A stretch of DNA of 22,882 nucleotides from positions 2,410,304-2,433,185 of the forward strand of contig BFEA01000068.1 in NCBI GenBank assembly GCA_003427395.1, given 5' to 3'. The notes beneath the pieces were generated by a model. The model was not told the DNA's origin, ran no database searches, and worked only from the letters and a program-made list of their open reading frames with translations. The DNA is from Chara braunii. Lineage: Eukaryota > Streptophyta > Charophyceae > Charales > Characeae. Below are positions 1 to 8,510 of this stretch, piece by piece. Made by a program: the position numbers and the translations under genes. Position 1 is the first letter of the stretch. Each line of letters opens with the position of its first letter.

Positions 1-93
<93 letters not shown>

Positions 94-160
94 CTGCGTG
101 CACGCGGGTGTGTGTGTATGTGTGTGTGCGGGCGGGTGTGTGTGTGTGTGTGTGTGTGTG
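1..160. repeat. (TG)n microsatellite, interrupted
   Basis: Uninterrupted TG dinucleotides run from base 1 to about 90. Interrupted CG/TG-rich repeats then continue to about 160. Open frames here encode only Cys-Val repeats and are not genes. The tract begins at the first base of the window, which suggests an assembly break inside the microsatellite. Confidence 0.97.
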
Positions 161-190
161 CCGTGGGGAGGGTTGGAGCACCTCCCCCAC

Positions 191-218
191 CAATCAATCA
201 ATCAATCAATCAATCAAT
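191..218. repeat. (CAAT)n microsatellite
   Basis: Seven tandem CAAT tetranucleotides are followed by a T-rich tract. The same tetranucleotide on the other strand (ATTG/TGAT) occurs next to (TG)n at the far end of the window. Confidence 0.95.
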
Positions 219-724
219 ATTTTTATTTTCTTTCTATTTTTTTTATTTTTATTTTTCCACACACGAAAAACGACCCCCCTGAAAATTATTTTTTTTAAAA
301 GAGGGTGGGGTCGGGGTTCCGGAACCCCAATCCGCAACCCCGACCCCTAACCCCCTCTCCCCTCGTCCGCTGTGGGCCGTGGCATTCCGCGGTCGCCGCG
401 ACCATGACTGCGGCCCTGCACTGGTGTTACATTGACGTAGAATGGTGGGGCCTGTTCAGATCATCTAAACATTCTAGAAGGGATGCTAGGAATTGTCTGG
501 AAAGAGGTTTGGAAGCAATGGAAGGTGATTGGAATGGGTGAGCACACAAGTACTAGTCCAAAACCAAACATGTAAGCTGGCGGTAAAGCCTCTGTTGGAA
601 ATCGTGACCAATTGTAAAAGTGGGAGAGAAGGAGAAAGAAAGAAAGAAATGTTATGACCCTGGCCAATTTCAAGATACACATCCACTGGAAAGTACAATG
701 CCATCCAATTGCAGAAAGAAATGA
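219..724. other. Intergenic, no gene recognised
   Basis: The first part is T-rich, followed by a GC-rich stretch with CCCCGACCCC-like words (about 300-420) and then a purine-rich segment. Short open frames on both strands have no recognisable domain and biased composition. I see no RNA gene. Confidence 0.6.
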
Positions 725-1188
725 ATGAACTTGAGAAGTGAGAGAGGAGTAGAAGAAGAAGAAGAAGTAAGAAAGAAGAAGAAGAAGATGTACACCAGCA
801 AAGACAATGACAAGGCTCTTCTTCTTCGCCCAACAATCTCCTCCTCCTTATCTCCCCCTTCTCTTATTCATACAAGAAATAATAATACAATGTTGAATGA
901 CTGGTCCAGAATCATGTCCGAGTCCCTTTTCTACTGCAGGTATCACTCAANNTCCACCATAGCCATGGCTGCCTCCCCCACTCTTCACACACATAGGCCG
1001 AGGCTATGGCGGACTACTAGGCCTTGCACCGACGTCCAAAGGACAACCCAGAGCAGCTATGGCTGCTCCAGCTCAGGCTGCCATGCCCAGCCTTGCCTTG
1101 AAGCTTCTTGGTGTAGCTCCCCCGGCTGGGGACTCCTTGCGGCAGCGCCCACCAAGGTGATGAAGATGGCTGCCACCATAGCCAGGTA
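725..1188 (+). other. Weak open frame, possible exon-like segment
   Basis: A 154-codon open frame starts at an ATG, runs through a Glu/Lys-rich stretch made by GAA repeats, crosses the two unknown bases at 951-952 and ends in a stop formed by a GTAAGT word. CAGGTAAGT at 1183-1191 is a consensus 5' splice donor, so an exon ending here is conceivable. No protein family is recognisable, composition is low-complexity at the start, and no matching acceptor or downstream exon was identified. Most likely not a gene. Confidence 0.12.
951..952. other. Unknown bases (NN)
   Basis: Two undetermined bases sit inside otherwise continuous sequence. They indicate a residual ambiguity or closed gap in a draft assembly. 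Confidence 0.95.
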
Positions 1189-1191
1189 AGT

Positions 1192-2126
1192 ACCCCTGGC
1201 GCTCCTCCCCCTTCCTCCTTCCTTCCTCCTTCCTCCCTATAGTCCTTCTTCTTCCTCCCCAGCAGCGCAGCTCCAACCCAGCGCTGCTCCCTCCAGCGCT
1301 CCACCAGTGTGTCGCCAAACTTGCACACCGAAAAAGAGACCGGGTCTTCCGCCCGGCCGGAAGATATAGTGGCATGCTTTGCCTCTTGGGCGGTGACTTC
1401 CAGGCCTCTGGCCTCCCCAGCAACCGGTACCTCTTCCTCCTTTTGGAGGGAACATCATTGCAGACTCTGATATTGCCCCTACAGGCCCTAGACTCAGACT
1501 GGTACCCGCTAGACCTAGCCTACACTACCGGCCTCTAAAAATGCCACTTTTGTCTTCTTCTGCTCGGTCTCCGGTACCTGCATGGTTGGTTACCCCCCTG
1601 CCGGGTGCGGTACCGGCCTACCCGCTACTTGAGTGCTTTTTCCCTGCTGCAACCCTTCGAAGCCACGGCCACAGGTAAGTACCGGCCCTGAGGGCCCAAC
1701 GAACGAACAAGTGCCCTGGCGGGCCACACACACACACACTCGTACCAACCAGCACTCAGACAGGCATGGTCTCACACGCAAGCCAACCAGCACTCAGACA
1801 GACATGCAGTCCAGCAAGCACACACACACACAGACTTAGCAGACGGGGAATTCGGTAGGGCATTCAGTCTATGAGCAAAACTCAGAAATCAGCTGTGTGT
1901 TTCAGTCCGTGTTTGGACGGGTTATCACAGAAAGAGAAAAGCAAAGAGAGAAAAAGAAGAGAAAATGCAAGAAAGAAAAGAAGAAGAAGGAGAAGAAGAA
2001 ATAGATGCACTCAAAAACCAGTCACTCTATTTCCATATTATCATCATCGAAACGGTCTCTTGTCCTTACTCTTACACCAGGTTGTGCACCTTCCACAAAC
2101 CCCTGGAGCGCACACATCATCACAAC
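1192..2126. other. Pyrimidine-, CA- and purine-rich intergenic DNA
   Basis: This stretch holds CCTCCTTCC-type repeats (about 1200-1260), a second CAGGTAAGT donor-like word at 1672-1680, short (CA)n runs near 1724-1740 and 1820-1833, and a GAA/GAAG-rich purine tract (about 1930-2000). None of the open frames on either strand looks like a known protein. Confidence 0.55.
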
Positions 2127-2237
2127 CTACCGTCTTCACCTGAATAGGACACCATGTCAGTATAGCCGTATCTGGTACAACTCGCAGTCTAGGTACGGCG
2201 AGAATGACCAGGCTATGTATTCCTGTGAAGACGGTAG
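2127..2237. repeat. Foldback element, family F1 (copy a)
   Basis: The left arm starts CTACCGTCTTCACCTGAATA and the right arm ends TGTGAAGACGGTAG. The arms pair over about 45 bases with mismatches around a loop of about 25 bases. The same arm and loop pattern recurs at 5529, 6412 and 7635, so this is a dispersed family and not a chance palindrome. It could be a MITE, or the imprecise hairpin of a small-RNA precursor; no coding capacity. Confidence 0.75.
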
Positions 2238-3704
2238 TCATAAAGTGCTGTACAGTCTACAAACTCCAAAATGTACACCCTACAATTACTGTATACGTAG
2301 AAGGCAAGAAGCCGTACTGCATTCAATCACTGCTAAGTCTTCACGTTGTCACAAGCTACAAGGTGCTCAACAAAGCCTTTATTAAAAAGATTACAAGAAA
2401 CAGAGTTGAAGGCTGTAAGTCCTATATGTACATCAACTTGAAGGCTATTATTAGAAATTGAAGAAGATGACATGAGCTTTTACTAGTATCATGGTGCAAT
2501 AGACTTCCTCACCGCATGGGCGCACCTCCCTCAGCTGACACTGCCGAGGAAACTCAATCCTTCCACTCATACACCACTCAGAGTGAGGATTGTTGGCACT
2601 ATCAGAACCACCAATTCTGCCAATGTACTCCTTTTTTCCTACTTGTAATCCTACATTTGTCCAGAAAGCTAGTAAGTAAAAAAAAAAACCAAAAAAAAAA
2701 GCAGAGAGGGAATATGTAACCAGCCGCGTGCCCTTCTTGTGAGCATGCTTCCGAACCCCAAATGTCAAAATTTCACAGCCTCCCTTGCCCTTGTTCCTCA
2801 GAATCCTCACTATTGACGAATGCTTGTAGAAGTTTCCCCCCCAAGTAACTTTTTTGACAATTTGAAAGTAAACAAGTAAAAGGTAAGTATGTTCACATCA
2901 CATTTGAGTACTAAGAATGCTTGTAGAAACCGGGCGCCGAATTGGAAAAAGCAATGCAAGTACCAATGGCCTTGGTGTCAGGCCGGGTGTGCATTGGCCG
3001 TGGTCTCAGATGGGGAAAGGAAAAAAAAAAAAAAGAAGCCCATCGGAAGTTGGCACCTGTTTGCTTTGCAGGCGCATGTTTTTTTTGGCCTTTGCGAACT
3101 CAAAACCTGCCGTGGCACGTGCATGCGAGCAGGTGGGTGATTAGCCCATGAGGCGGAACTGCGGATGCACCGTCCGCCAACCACGATCTGCTGTGAGAAG
3201 TTTGAGTGTGAGCATGCCCGTTGGGACCCGAAAGATGGTGAACTATGCCTGAGCAGGGAGAGGCCAGAGGAAACGCTGGTGGAGGCTCGCAGCGATACTG
3301 ACGTGCAAATCGTTCGTCGGACAAAGTTAAAACTTCGAAAAAATAGAGCACTGCCAGACAGTCTTATAGCAGCACAGATTGTCAGCTTCTCTACCCGTTA
3401 TGCCAAATTTTGTTCGCAAAATGATTTCCCCAAAATAAGAGACCCTTTGGGGACAACTCGGGCTGACTTTGCCCCATATGGGAGCCATTGGGAGCCCCTC
3501 TATACATGGGTTAGGAGGTAAGATTTTCAGCATTTTTCCGTTTGACTCCTATGCAACCAGGTAGTAGTCGGATGGGGATTTTGCCAGGTAGCACCTGGTA
3601 TTATCACCCACTTGGAATGCTTATTAAAAAAAAAAGGGAAAAAGAAGGGGAAAAAAAAGGAAAGTTATAGAACCTCCCCGCGAAGAAACCTTTGTGTTCA
3701 TTTC
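2238..3704. other. Intergenic, no gene recognised
   Basis: Mixed-composition DNA with poly(A) runs at about 2678-2702, 3018-3036 and 3620-3660. The longest open frame (3165-3521, plus, 118 codons) has ordinary composition but no recognisable domain, and other frames here are shorter. An AGGTAAGTAT word lies at 2881-2890. I cannot support a gene or RNA here. Confidence 0.5.
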
Positions 3705-3804
3705 CTCCCCAACAGTGCCGTGGGCCCAAAAATGACTTTTCGGGGTCACCCTTGATGGGCGGGTAAGGCCCACTGTGCAAAAATGGCGGGAAAGTGTTTT
3801 ACAG

Positions 3805-3968
3805 GGTAGAAAAATGAAGGCACAATACAGAACTGCTGGTAAATGGTCCGCAGAGAGGGTGAAGAGGACAACAAAAGTTGGCTGTGAAAAAGTGAGGACA
3901 ACAAACGTTGGCTGTGAAAAAGTGTTCCGTCGGAGTTTCGCTGACTCATCAGGAGGCTAAACCCTATA
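3805..3968 (-). repeat. Left arm of inverted repeat with hammerhead-like core
   Basis: Read on the minus strand, this arm runs TAGGGTTTAGCC, a CTGATGA core, TCACAGCC, TTTGTTGTCCTC and CAGTTCTGT. The same ordered words occur on the plus strand at 4469-4590. The left arm also contains an internal duplication of a segment of about 33 bases (TCACAGCCAACNTTTGTTGTCCTC). The arms bound about 500 bp. The block could be a composite of two opposite insertions of one element or a long-TIR element. Confidence 0.7.
3924..3952 (-). ncRNA. Degenerate hammerhead-ribozyme-like core
   Basis: On the minus strand CTGATGA is followed by a stem II (GTCAG/CCGAC, one mismatch) with loop CGAAACT, then GGAAC where a hammerhead needs GAAAC. 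The plus-strand partner at 4482 has GAAAC but a mismatch at a different stem II position, so the shared ancestor would have had a perfect 5-bp stem II (GTCGG/CCGAC) and an intact core. The changed core residue predicts that this copy is inactive. Confidence 0.45.
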
Positions 3969-4198
3969 TTTTATATATGGGTTAATTGCAGAACGCAGCA
4001 AAAATATTGGCGGGGCCCAAGTTTAATTGCAAAAATGTATCTTTCGTTGCAGCTTTAGAGGTCCCGGTAGTTTCACAGCAAAAATATTTGCTGGCGGGGC
4101 CCCGCTTTCCTTGCAAAAATAGATCTTTGGGACACGTATAACATTTCTGCTGCCAAACTTCAAGAACGCGCTATTTTTGCAATTGCCCCTTTATATAT
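3969..4198. repeat. Direct and inverted repeats between the arms
   Basis: Two direct copies of a segment with CAGCAAAAATATT, GGCGGGGCCC and TTGCAAAAAT words occur (about 3996-4045 and 4078-4128). The outer sequence near 3979 (GGGTTAATTGCAG) is roughly inverted near 4176-4190 (TTTTTGCAATTGCCCC). This resembles a small non-coding foldback element. No open frame is supported. Confidence 0.4.
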
Positions 4199-4204
4199 GA
4201 CAAA

Positions 4205-4377
4205 ACTACGGCGCAGTCAGGGTTTGAGTTTGTAATTGCACTTGAGGCAGAAGGGCCTGTAATGCTGAATGTATATGACCTACTTTTCAGGTCCGGTGGG
4301 GTTGCGTGGGGGTGTGTTGTATTCGCGGGATTGCCTGAAGTGCAATTACAAACTGTTTTCATGACTGCGCCGAAGTT
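4205..4377. repeat. Foldback element with flanking direct repeats
   Basis: The arm ACTACGGCGCAGTCA plus GTTTGTAATTGCACTTGAGG is inverted at 4332-4377 (TGCCTGAAGTGCAATTACAA, then GACTGCGCCGAAGT). The stem is about 45 bases with a loop of about 80. The flanks carry a near-identical direct repeat, CCCCTTTATATAT, at about 4187-4199 and 4379-4392, which looks like a target-site duplication of 12-13 bp. A non-autonomous DNA transposon (MITE) nested in the larger inverted repeat is the best reading. Confidence 0.6.
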
Positions 4378-4446
4378 ACCCCCTTTATATATTTGTTGTC
4401 CTCTTCTCCCTATCTGCCTACAGTTTACGGGCAGCAATGTTTGACC

Positions 4447-4469
4447 ATATATATATATATATATATATA
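4447..4469. repeat. (AT)n microsatellite
   Basis: A pure TA tract lies directly before the right inverted-repeat arm. A second TA tract follows that arm at about 4589-4601. Confidence 0.9.
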
Positions 4470-4590
4470 GGGTTCAGCCTCCTGATGAGTCGGTGAAACT
4501 CCCACGAAACAGTTTGTCACAGCCCCTCGTTTGTTGTCCTCTTCTCTCTTTCTTCCTACGGTTTACTGGGCAGTTCTGTTTGTGACGATA
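4469..4590 (+). repeat. Right arm of inverted repeat
   Basis: This is the plus-strand counterpart of the arm at 3805-3968, with the same ordered words. Part of it (TTTGTTGTCCTCTTCTC to the (TA)n tract) is also duplicated in direct orientation at about 4389-4452. The repeated link to (TA)n suggests insertion into, or 3' growth of, AT dinucleotide tracts. Confidence 0.65.
4482..4520 (+). ncRNA. Hammerhead-ribozyme-like core, stem I not found
   Basis: CTGATGA (4482-4488) is followed by a 5-bp stem II with one mismatch (GTCGG/CCCAC), then GAAA, a minimal stem III (CA, loop GTT, TG) and a GTC cleavage-type triplet ending at 4518. Minimal stem III is the form known from ribozymes in Penelope-like elements. 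I cannot find a stem I: the bases before CTGATGA (AGCCTC) do not pair with those after GTC (ACAGCC). Either the match is partial or the ribozyme is decayed. Confidence 0.45.
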
Positions 4591-4602
4591 TATATATATA
4601 TA

Positions 4603-4629
4603 CTAGCTAAGTGCCCGCTGTGCAGGCAC
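4603..4629 (-). mobile_element. Possible Helitron-type 3' terminus
   Basis: On the minus strand a short GC hairpin (GTGCC...GGCAC) is followed by TTAG and then CTAG next to TA-rich DNA. Helitrons typically end in a GC hairpin a few bases before CTRR, with insertion into AT. The body would lie to the right (about 4610-5160), which holds minisatellites and purine tracts. The 5' end (TC) was not located and no Rep/helicase coding is present, so at best this is a non-autonomous element. Confidence 0.25.
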
Positions 4630-4950
4630 CCACAGAAATAACAAATGCAGTGGGTGACATCACACTGCATTTTGGATGGCTCTCGTCCAAGTTGTTGGTT
4701 CCCAGAAACAACGACGGCCTACCAAGGGGCACAGAAAGACAGCCACGTGAGAAATGAAAAAAGAAGAAAGGAAAAGAAAAAGAAAACAAAGAAAAGGGGG
4801 ACACAAAATGACAGGCCCAAGAAATGAAAAAAGGAGAAGGGGGACACAAAAAGATGGCCAACGGGAGGGAAAAAAAAAGAAAAAAAGCCACCTGCATATA
4901 GGATGGCTCTCCTCCAAGCTGTTCATCCGCCAGCCGTGTGCCCCACCCCA
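4630..4950. other. Non-coding, purine-rich, with a short direct repeat
   Basis: GGATGGCTCTC-TCCAAG-TGTT occurs twice (about 4675 and 4902), separated by an A/G-rich stretch with repeated GGGGGACACAAAA and AAGAAATGAAAAA words. Translations are Lys/Glu/Arg-rich or Phe-rich artefacts. No gene seen. Confidence 0.5.
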
Positions 4951-5030
4951 GGGCACATGATCTCTGGTTTAACTGCGCGCTGCCGCCCCGGGGCCCATGC
5001 TCTCTGGTTTAACTGCGCGCTGCCCCTCTG
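4951..5030. repeat. Minisatellite, 40-bp unit, two copies
   Basis: TCTCTGGTTTAACTGCGCGC occurs at 4961 and again at 5001, within a longer near-identical unit of 40 bases. Confidence 0.9.
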
Positions 5031-5084
5031 CACACTCCCCCGCCCTCTATCGCCTTCTGCACACTCCCTGGCCCTCGATCGCCT
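5027..5084. repeat. Minisatellite, 29-bp unit, two copies
   Basis: TCTGCACACTCCC followed by GCCCTC-ATCGCCT occurs at 5027-5055 and 5056-5084. It directly follows the 40-bp minisatellite. Confidence 0.88.
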
Positions 5085-5170
5085 TTACCCTCCGCCCCTC
5101 ACCAAAACTTTGACCCGAATCCCCCGCGCAGTGCATCATGGACCTCCCCTGCGGCCAATGCTGGTTAAGG

Positions 5171-5290
5171 GATAGGATACATATATATATATATATGATA
5201 GGATATATATATAATATATATAAATATATATATATGATAGGATATATATATAATATATATAAATATATATATATATATACATATATATTT
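5171..5290. repeat. AT-rich tandem repeat, 39-bp unit
   Basis: GATAGGATATATATATA units start at 5197 and 5236, with a partial unit at 5171, inside a long TA tract. The tract is self-complementary and could extrude as a cruciform. Ile/Tyr-rich open frames here are artefacts. Confidence 0.9.
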
Positions 5291-5528
5291 ATATACAATA
5301 TCCATGAGATGTGTATACGTAGTGCCCACGGCAATGCATCAATGTACATCCGTGGCCAATAACTGGAATCAGTCGGGGGGTAAGGAAATAAATTTAGGGA
5401 AAGCATTTGAAATTATGAGCAGTGGATTTGATACAGATTGAATAAAGAGAGATGCAGATTTCATAAATATTTTATAATTATTTCAGATTGTGCATGTTGT
5501 TGGTATTTCTTTGTCAAGTCTGCCAGGG

Positions 5529-5639
5529 CTACCGTCGTCACCCGAATAGAACGCCCGGTCATTGTAGCCGTATTGGGTGCAACTTTCAGACTAGGTACGG
5601 CGATGATGACCGGGCGTTCTATTCAGATGAAGACGGTAG
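5529..5639 (+). repeat. Foldback element, family F1 (copy b)
   Basis: A left arm from CTACCGTC and a right arm to GACGGTAG pair over about 44 bases, including a well-matched GAATAGAACGCCCGGTCAT block, around a loop containing TTTCAGACTAGG. The wider copy appears to start at GATGCAGATTT (5451) and continue past the hairpin into a pyrimidine tract (5720-5770), a layout shared with copies c and d. Confidence 0.8.
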
Positions 5640-5897
5640 AGTCTGCAAGTTGTTGGACCGATTGGGGTGCTGCTTTGTATCAATTCTTCCAGCGCGATTG
5701 GCTGTGACACCACTTACAAGTTTCCTTTTTCTTCGGGTCTCTTCCTTCTTTTTCTTCTTCTTTTTTTTTAATTATTTTGTTTCAATGGCTTCCCTAATGC
5801 AGATTTCGAAATGAAGTGCAGAGACTTGAAGATCACTGTACTTGAATACCATCTGTGTTTTGAAGGCGACCTACAAAATAAAACAAAAAGAGAAAGT

Positions 5898-5977
5898 GTT
5901 CAAGTACAGTTAGTATTTGGAATTTCATATACAAAATTGCCTTCATGAAGCTAGTCAGAATAAATAAAACACCCGCA

Positions 5978-6008
<31 letters not shown>

Positions 6009-6215
6009 AAAAAAAAAAAAAAACAATGGAAATCTGCACGTGGTGCCCGGTCTGTCATGGTGGAAGAAGTGAAACCAAGTAGAAGCGCAATTGGTCCTCC
6101 GACGTGGAGCCTCTGGCCCTCTACAAAATACAGGGTGTTCAAGTACAGCCCTTTTTGCAGCCTGAGGTTAATTTAATAAAATAACGGCATTCAGGAAGCC
6201 GGTCAAACTTGAGCG
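5898..6215 (+). repeat. Direct repeat pair beginning GTGTTCAAGTACAG
   Basis: GTGTTCAAGTACAG occurs at about 5898 and 6135. In both places it is followed within about 40 bases by an AAAAT...GCNTTCA-GAAGC-GTCA segment. The copies are diverged and enclose the poly(C)/poly(A) tract. They probably belong to the longer F1 repeat or an adjoining repeat. Confidence 0.45.
5978..6023. repeat. Poly(C)-poly(A) double homopolymer
   Basis: About 21 C are followed directly by about 25 A. The minus strand is T25 then G21, which could form G-quadruplex/i-motif structures. Lengths of such tracts are unreliable in short-read assemblies. Confidence 0.95.
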
Positions 6216-6411
6216 ATGCAGAGAAAAGAAGTTAAGCACGGCTCCTGCGCAAGGATTGAGACGCATAAATCGAAAAAATTGGAACGGTCTAAGAAATAAA
6301 AGTGAAATGAGATACAGAAGAAAAAATAAAAAAGTAAATTGCAATTGGTATCCCAGCGTGTCAAGTAGGAAGACTTCCGAAGAAGTGATAAAAACCATCG
6401 ACGTGCAGCCT

Positions 6412-6521
6412 CTACCTTCTTCCCCCGAATACAAAGTACGGTCCTTGTAGCTGTATTTAGACTGAAACATACCCCAAATACAGGTATAATGACCGTACGC
6501 TGTATTCGGGGAAGAAGGTAG
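6412..6521 (-). repeat. Foldback element, family F1 (copy c)
   Basis: The arms CTACCTTCTTCCCCCGAATA and CGGGGAAGAAGGTAG pair over about 45 bases. The loop (AGACTGAAACATACCCCAAA) is identical to that of copy d. The longer copy lies on the minus strand: GATGCAG begins at 6597 on that strand, and the pyrimidine-rich segment follows the hairpin toward 6170. Confidence 0.82.
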
Positions 6522-6670
6522 CCCTTGCAGACTTGCAAAGAACAGTAATATCATGCACATTATGAAATAAATAATGAATCACTATAAAATCTGCATCATC
6601 CTTGATTTAATCTGTACCAAATGCACTGCGAAAACAGTGCGAATAATTTCAATTTTTTTTTACCATTTTC

Positions 6671-6727
6671 TTCTCCCCCCCTCCCTCCCTCCCTCCCTCC
6701 CTCCCAACCTCCCTCCCCCCCTCCCTC
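6671..6727. repeat. (CCCT)n pyrimidine tract
   Basis: CCTCCCTCCCTCCC-type tetranucleotide repeats. They are G-rich on the minus strand and translate only as Pro/Ser or Gly/Glu/Arg repeats. Confidence 0.93.
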
Positions 6728-6883
6728 TGGTTGTCGTTCACTAATGTATTGCCTTGGAAAGTGGACGCAATATAACAAATTGGATGGTAGAGTTGCACTG
6801 GGAACCAAAAAAATAAAAAAATAAAAATAAAAAATAGTGTCATTTGATTACGATGGCCGGTGCAAATGGGATGAGAAGGGGTG

Positions 6884-6992
6884 CCTGGGCCCCGAGTCCC
6901 ACTTAACTGGATTCTTCATTTCTGGCCGTTGATCTTGAGAAACAACGACGGTCAGAAATCGAGAATTAGTGTGAGTGGGACTTGGCCCCCGG
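6884..6992. mobile_element. MITE-like foldback, family F2 (copy 1)
   Basis: Termini are CCTGGGCCCCGAGTCCCACTT and, inverted, AGTGGGACTTGGCCCCCGG. An internal arm TTTCTGGCCGTTGATCTT pairs with the CGACGGTCAGAAAT side. The unit is about 109 bp and non-coding. Copies with the same termini lie at 7198 and 9579, with a degenerate one at 8827. The transposase family cannot be assigned without target-site data. Confidence 0.8.
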
Positions 6993-7014
6993 AACTGCTG
7001 TCTTTCGCTAAACA

Positions 7015-7113
7015 TAACGCACCCTTATAATGAATGTATACAAGCTATATTTCCGGCCAGGTACCGTCAGAATGAGGGTGCGCTCTGTTCGGGGGAAAAC
7101 TGTAGTAAGAACA
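7015..7113. repeat. Degenerate F1-like foldback
   Basis: CGCACCCTTATAATGA is inverted at about 7067-7085 (TCAGAATGAGGGTGCG). The right side (GGTACCGTCAGAATGA...TTCGGGGGAAAAC) follows the order of the F1 right arm. It is much diverged and lies between two F2 copies. Confidence 0.45.
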
Positions 7114-7197
7114 GAAATCCAATGGATTAGAGTATGAGGTACAATAGCCGTTGGATATCTCATTAGCGTTGGGATTCTTAGACACAGGGCTGCGGTA

Positions 7198-7302
7198 CCT
7201 GGGCCCAAGTCCCACTTGCCCAGATTCTTCATTTCTGGCCGTTGATCTTCGGAATCAACGGTCATATATCCAGAATTAGGGTGAGTGGGACTTGCCCCCA
7301 GG
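7198..7302. mobile_element. MITE-like foldback, family F2 (copy 2)
   Basis: Termini CCTGGGCCCAAGTCCCACTT and inverted AGTGGGACTTGCCCCCAGG, with internal arms CCGTTGATCTTC and GAATCAACGG. It has the same orientation as copy 1, about 310 bp away. Confidence 0.82.
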
Positions 7303-7381
7303 ATGGCAGTTCACGAGACCATGAGAGGCATTGCGAGTATACTGCAACGAAGGCTTGCGTGCACGCGATGAAACCGTTTTC

Positions 7382-7430
7382 TAAAAAAAAAAGAAAAAAA
7401 AAAGAAAAAAAAAAGAAAAGGAAAAAAGGG
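7382..7430. repeat. A-rich tract with AAAAAAAAGAAA units
   Basis: Repeated A8-10 runs separated by single G residues. Lys- or Phe-rich frames across it are artefacts. Confidence 0.85.
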
Positions 7431-7634
7431 TTGTGTGTACACGATGCAGATTGACACCATGAAAGAAAACAAAAAGCGAAAGAAAAAAGGATATGAAAAT
7501 ATTATCGAGGTCATGATACAAATGGAATGGAAAAAAAGATGCAGATTTCGATTTCATCAATTTTTATTAGATAATCATTTGACGATAATGTGAGAATGCG
7601 CAACATCTTGGTGTTCTGCGCAAGTCCGAGAGGG

Positions 7635-7745
7635 CTACTTCCTTCCACCGAATACAGCGTACGGTCATTAAAGCTGTATTTAGACTGAAACATACCCCAA
7701 ATACAGGTATAATGACCGTACGTTGCATTCGGGGGAAGAAGGTAG
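7635..7745 (+). repeat. Foldback element, family F1 (copy d)
   Basis: CTACTTCCTTCCACCGAATA pairs with TTCGGGGGAAGAAGGTAG. The inner block CAGCGTACGGTCATTA pairs with AATGACCGTACGTTG. The loop is identical to copy c. The longer copy starts at GATGCAGATTT (7538) and runs into pyrimidine-rich DNA to about 7900. Confidence 0.82.
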
Positions 7746-7899
7746 AGGCTCCACGCGGGACGACCAATTGCACTTTCTTCTTTTTTTTTTTCTTTTTTGG
7801 CTTTTCATTTTATTTTCTTCTGGCGTGACACGGTGGGGAACCAATTGCATTTTCCCCTTTTCCTCTTCACTTTTTTTTCTCTTGTTCTTTTTATTGGGA

Positions 7900-8400
7900 T
7901 AAGTTTACTGCGGTTGGAATTGAAATTTGTTCCAGCACTGAAAAAACAACGCCGCAGAAAAAGACAGAAATCCACGCCTTCACATGAAATCAAAAATAGT
8001 CCAAATGCTTGACCGGGGGCCGTGGCCCACTAGCGGGGCTTTAGTTTACGTTTCGTATATTTTCCAACGTCATCACACTACAGTAGCACCGCAATTCATA
8101 CAAAGGTTTCGCCGCGGGAATGTTTGATAACTTTTCCCTTCATTTTATTTATTCGTGATTCCAACGGGGAGATTCCTTTTTTTTTTTTTTTTTTCCCCTT
8201 AATTCTCGAATCATATTAGGGCTCAGTGCCCAAGGCAATATACACAAATGGTCTCTGTATCAAGGTCTGCTTAAAAAAAAATAAAAAATTAAAAGTCTGC
8301 TGACCCGGAGTTAAATCGTGTCTGTCCCTTTCAACGACATGGGTGGGGCGTTGGACTGGATCTCACCCCGGATTGGGTATGGCCGCACGCTGTGATGTAT
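7900..8400. other. Non-coding, no gene recognised
   Basis: Mixed DNA with T18 (about 8176-8194) and A-rich (8272-8290) tracts. A 71-codon plus-strand frame ending at 8012 is T/K-rich and lies within the pyrimidine part of F1 copy d. I see no domain or RNA gene. Confidence 0.5.
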
Positions 8401-8401
8401 T

Positions 8402-8510
8402 CTATCCGAACTAGAACCCATGGGCATTACCACTGTATCTAGACTGAAAGTAGCCCCAAATACAGCTAATATACTGACTAACTTGCGTTGTTCTCGGTTA
8501 AAGACGGGCG
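8402..8510. repeat. Degenerate F1-like element
   Basis: The segment CACTGTATCTAGACTGAAAG plus TAGCCCCAAATACAGCTAAT matches the F1 loop region of copies c and d. The arms around it (CTATCCGAACTAGAACCCATG and ACTTGCGTTGTTCTCGG) pair poorly. An old copy. Confidence 0.5.

Noticed and set aside
2-350. Overlapping Cys-Val-repeat open frames at the window start
   Set aside because: They are translations of (TG)n in three frames; no independent coding signal.
1183-1680. Two CAGGTAAGT words as splice donors of a real gene
   Set aside because: Donor consensus alone is frequent by chance; no paired acceptors or conserved exons were found.
3165-3521. 118-codon plus-strand frame as a gene
   Set aside because: Normal composition, but no recognisable domain, no supported splice structure and dense stops around it.
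4951-5084. CRISPR-like direct repeats
   Set aside because: Only two copies per unit, head-to-tail with no spacers, and a eukaryotic context.
5171-5290. Tyr/Ile-rich membrane-like protein on either strand
   Set aside because: The frames are produced by (TA)n and its 39-bp tandem repeat.
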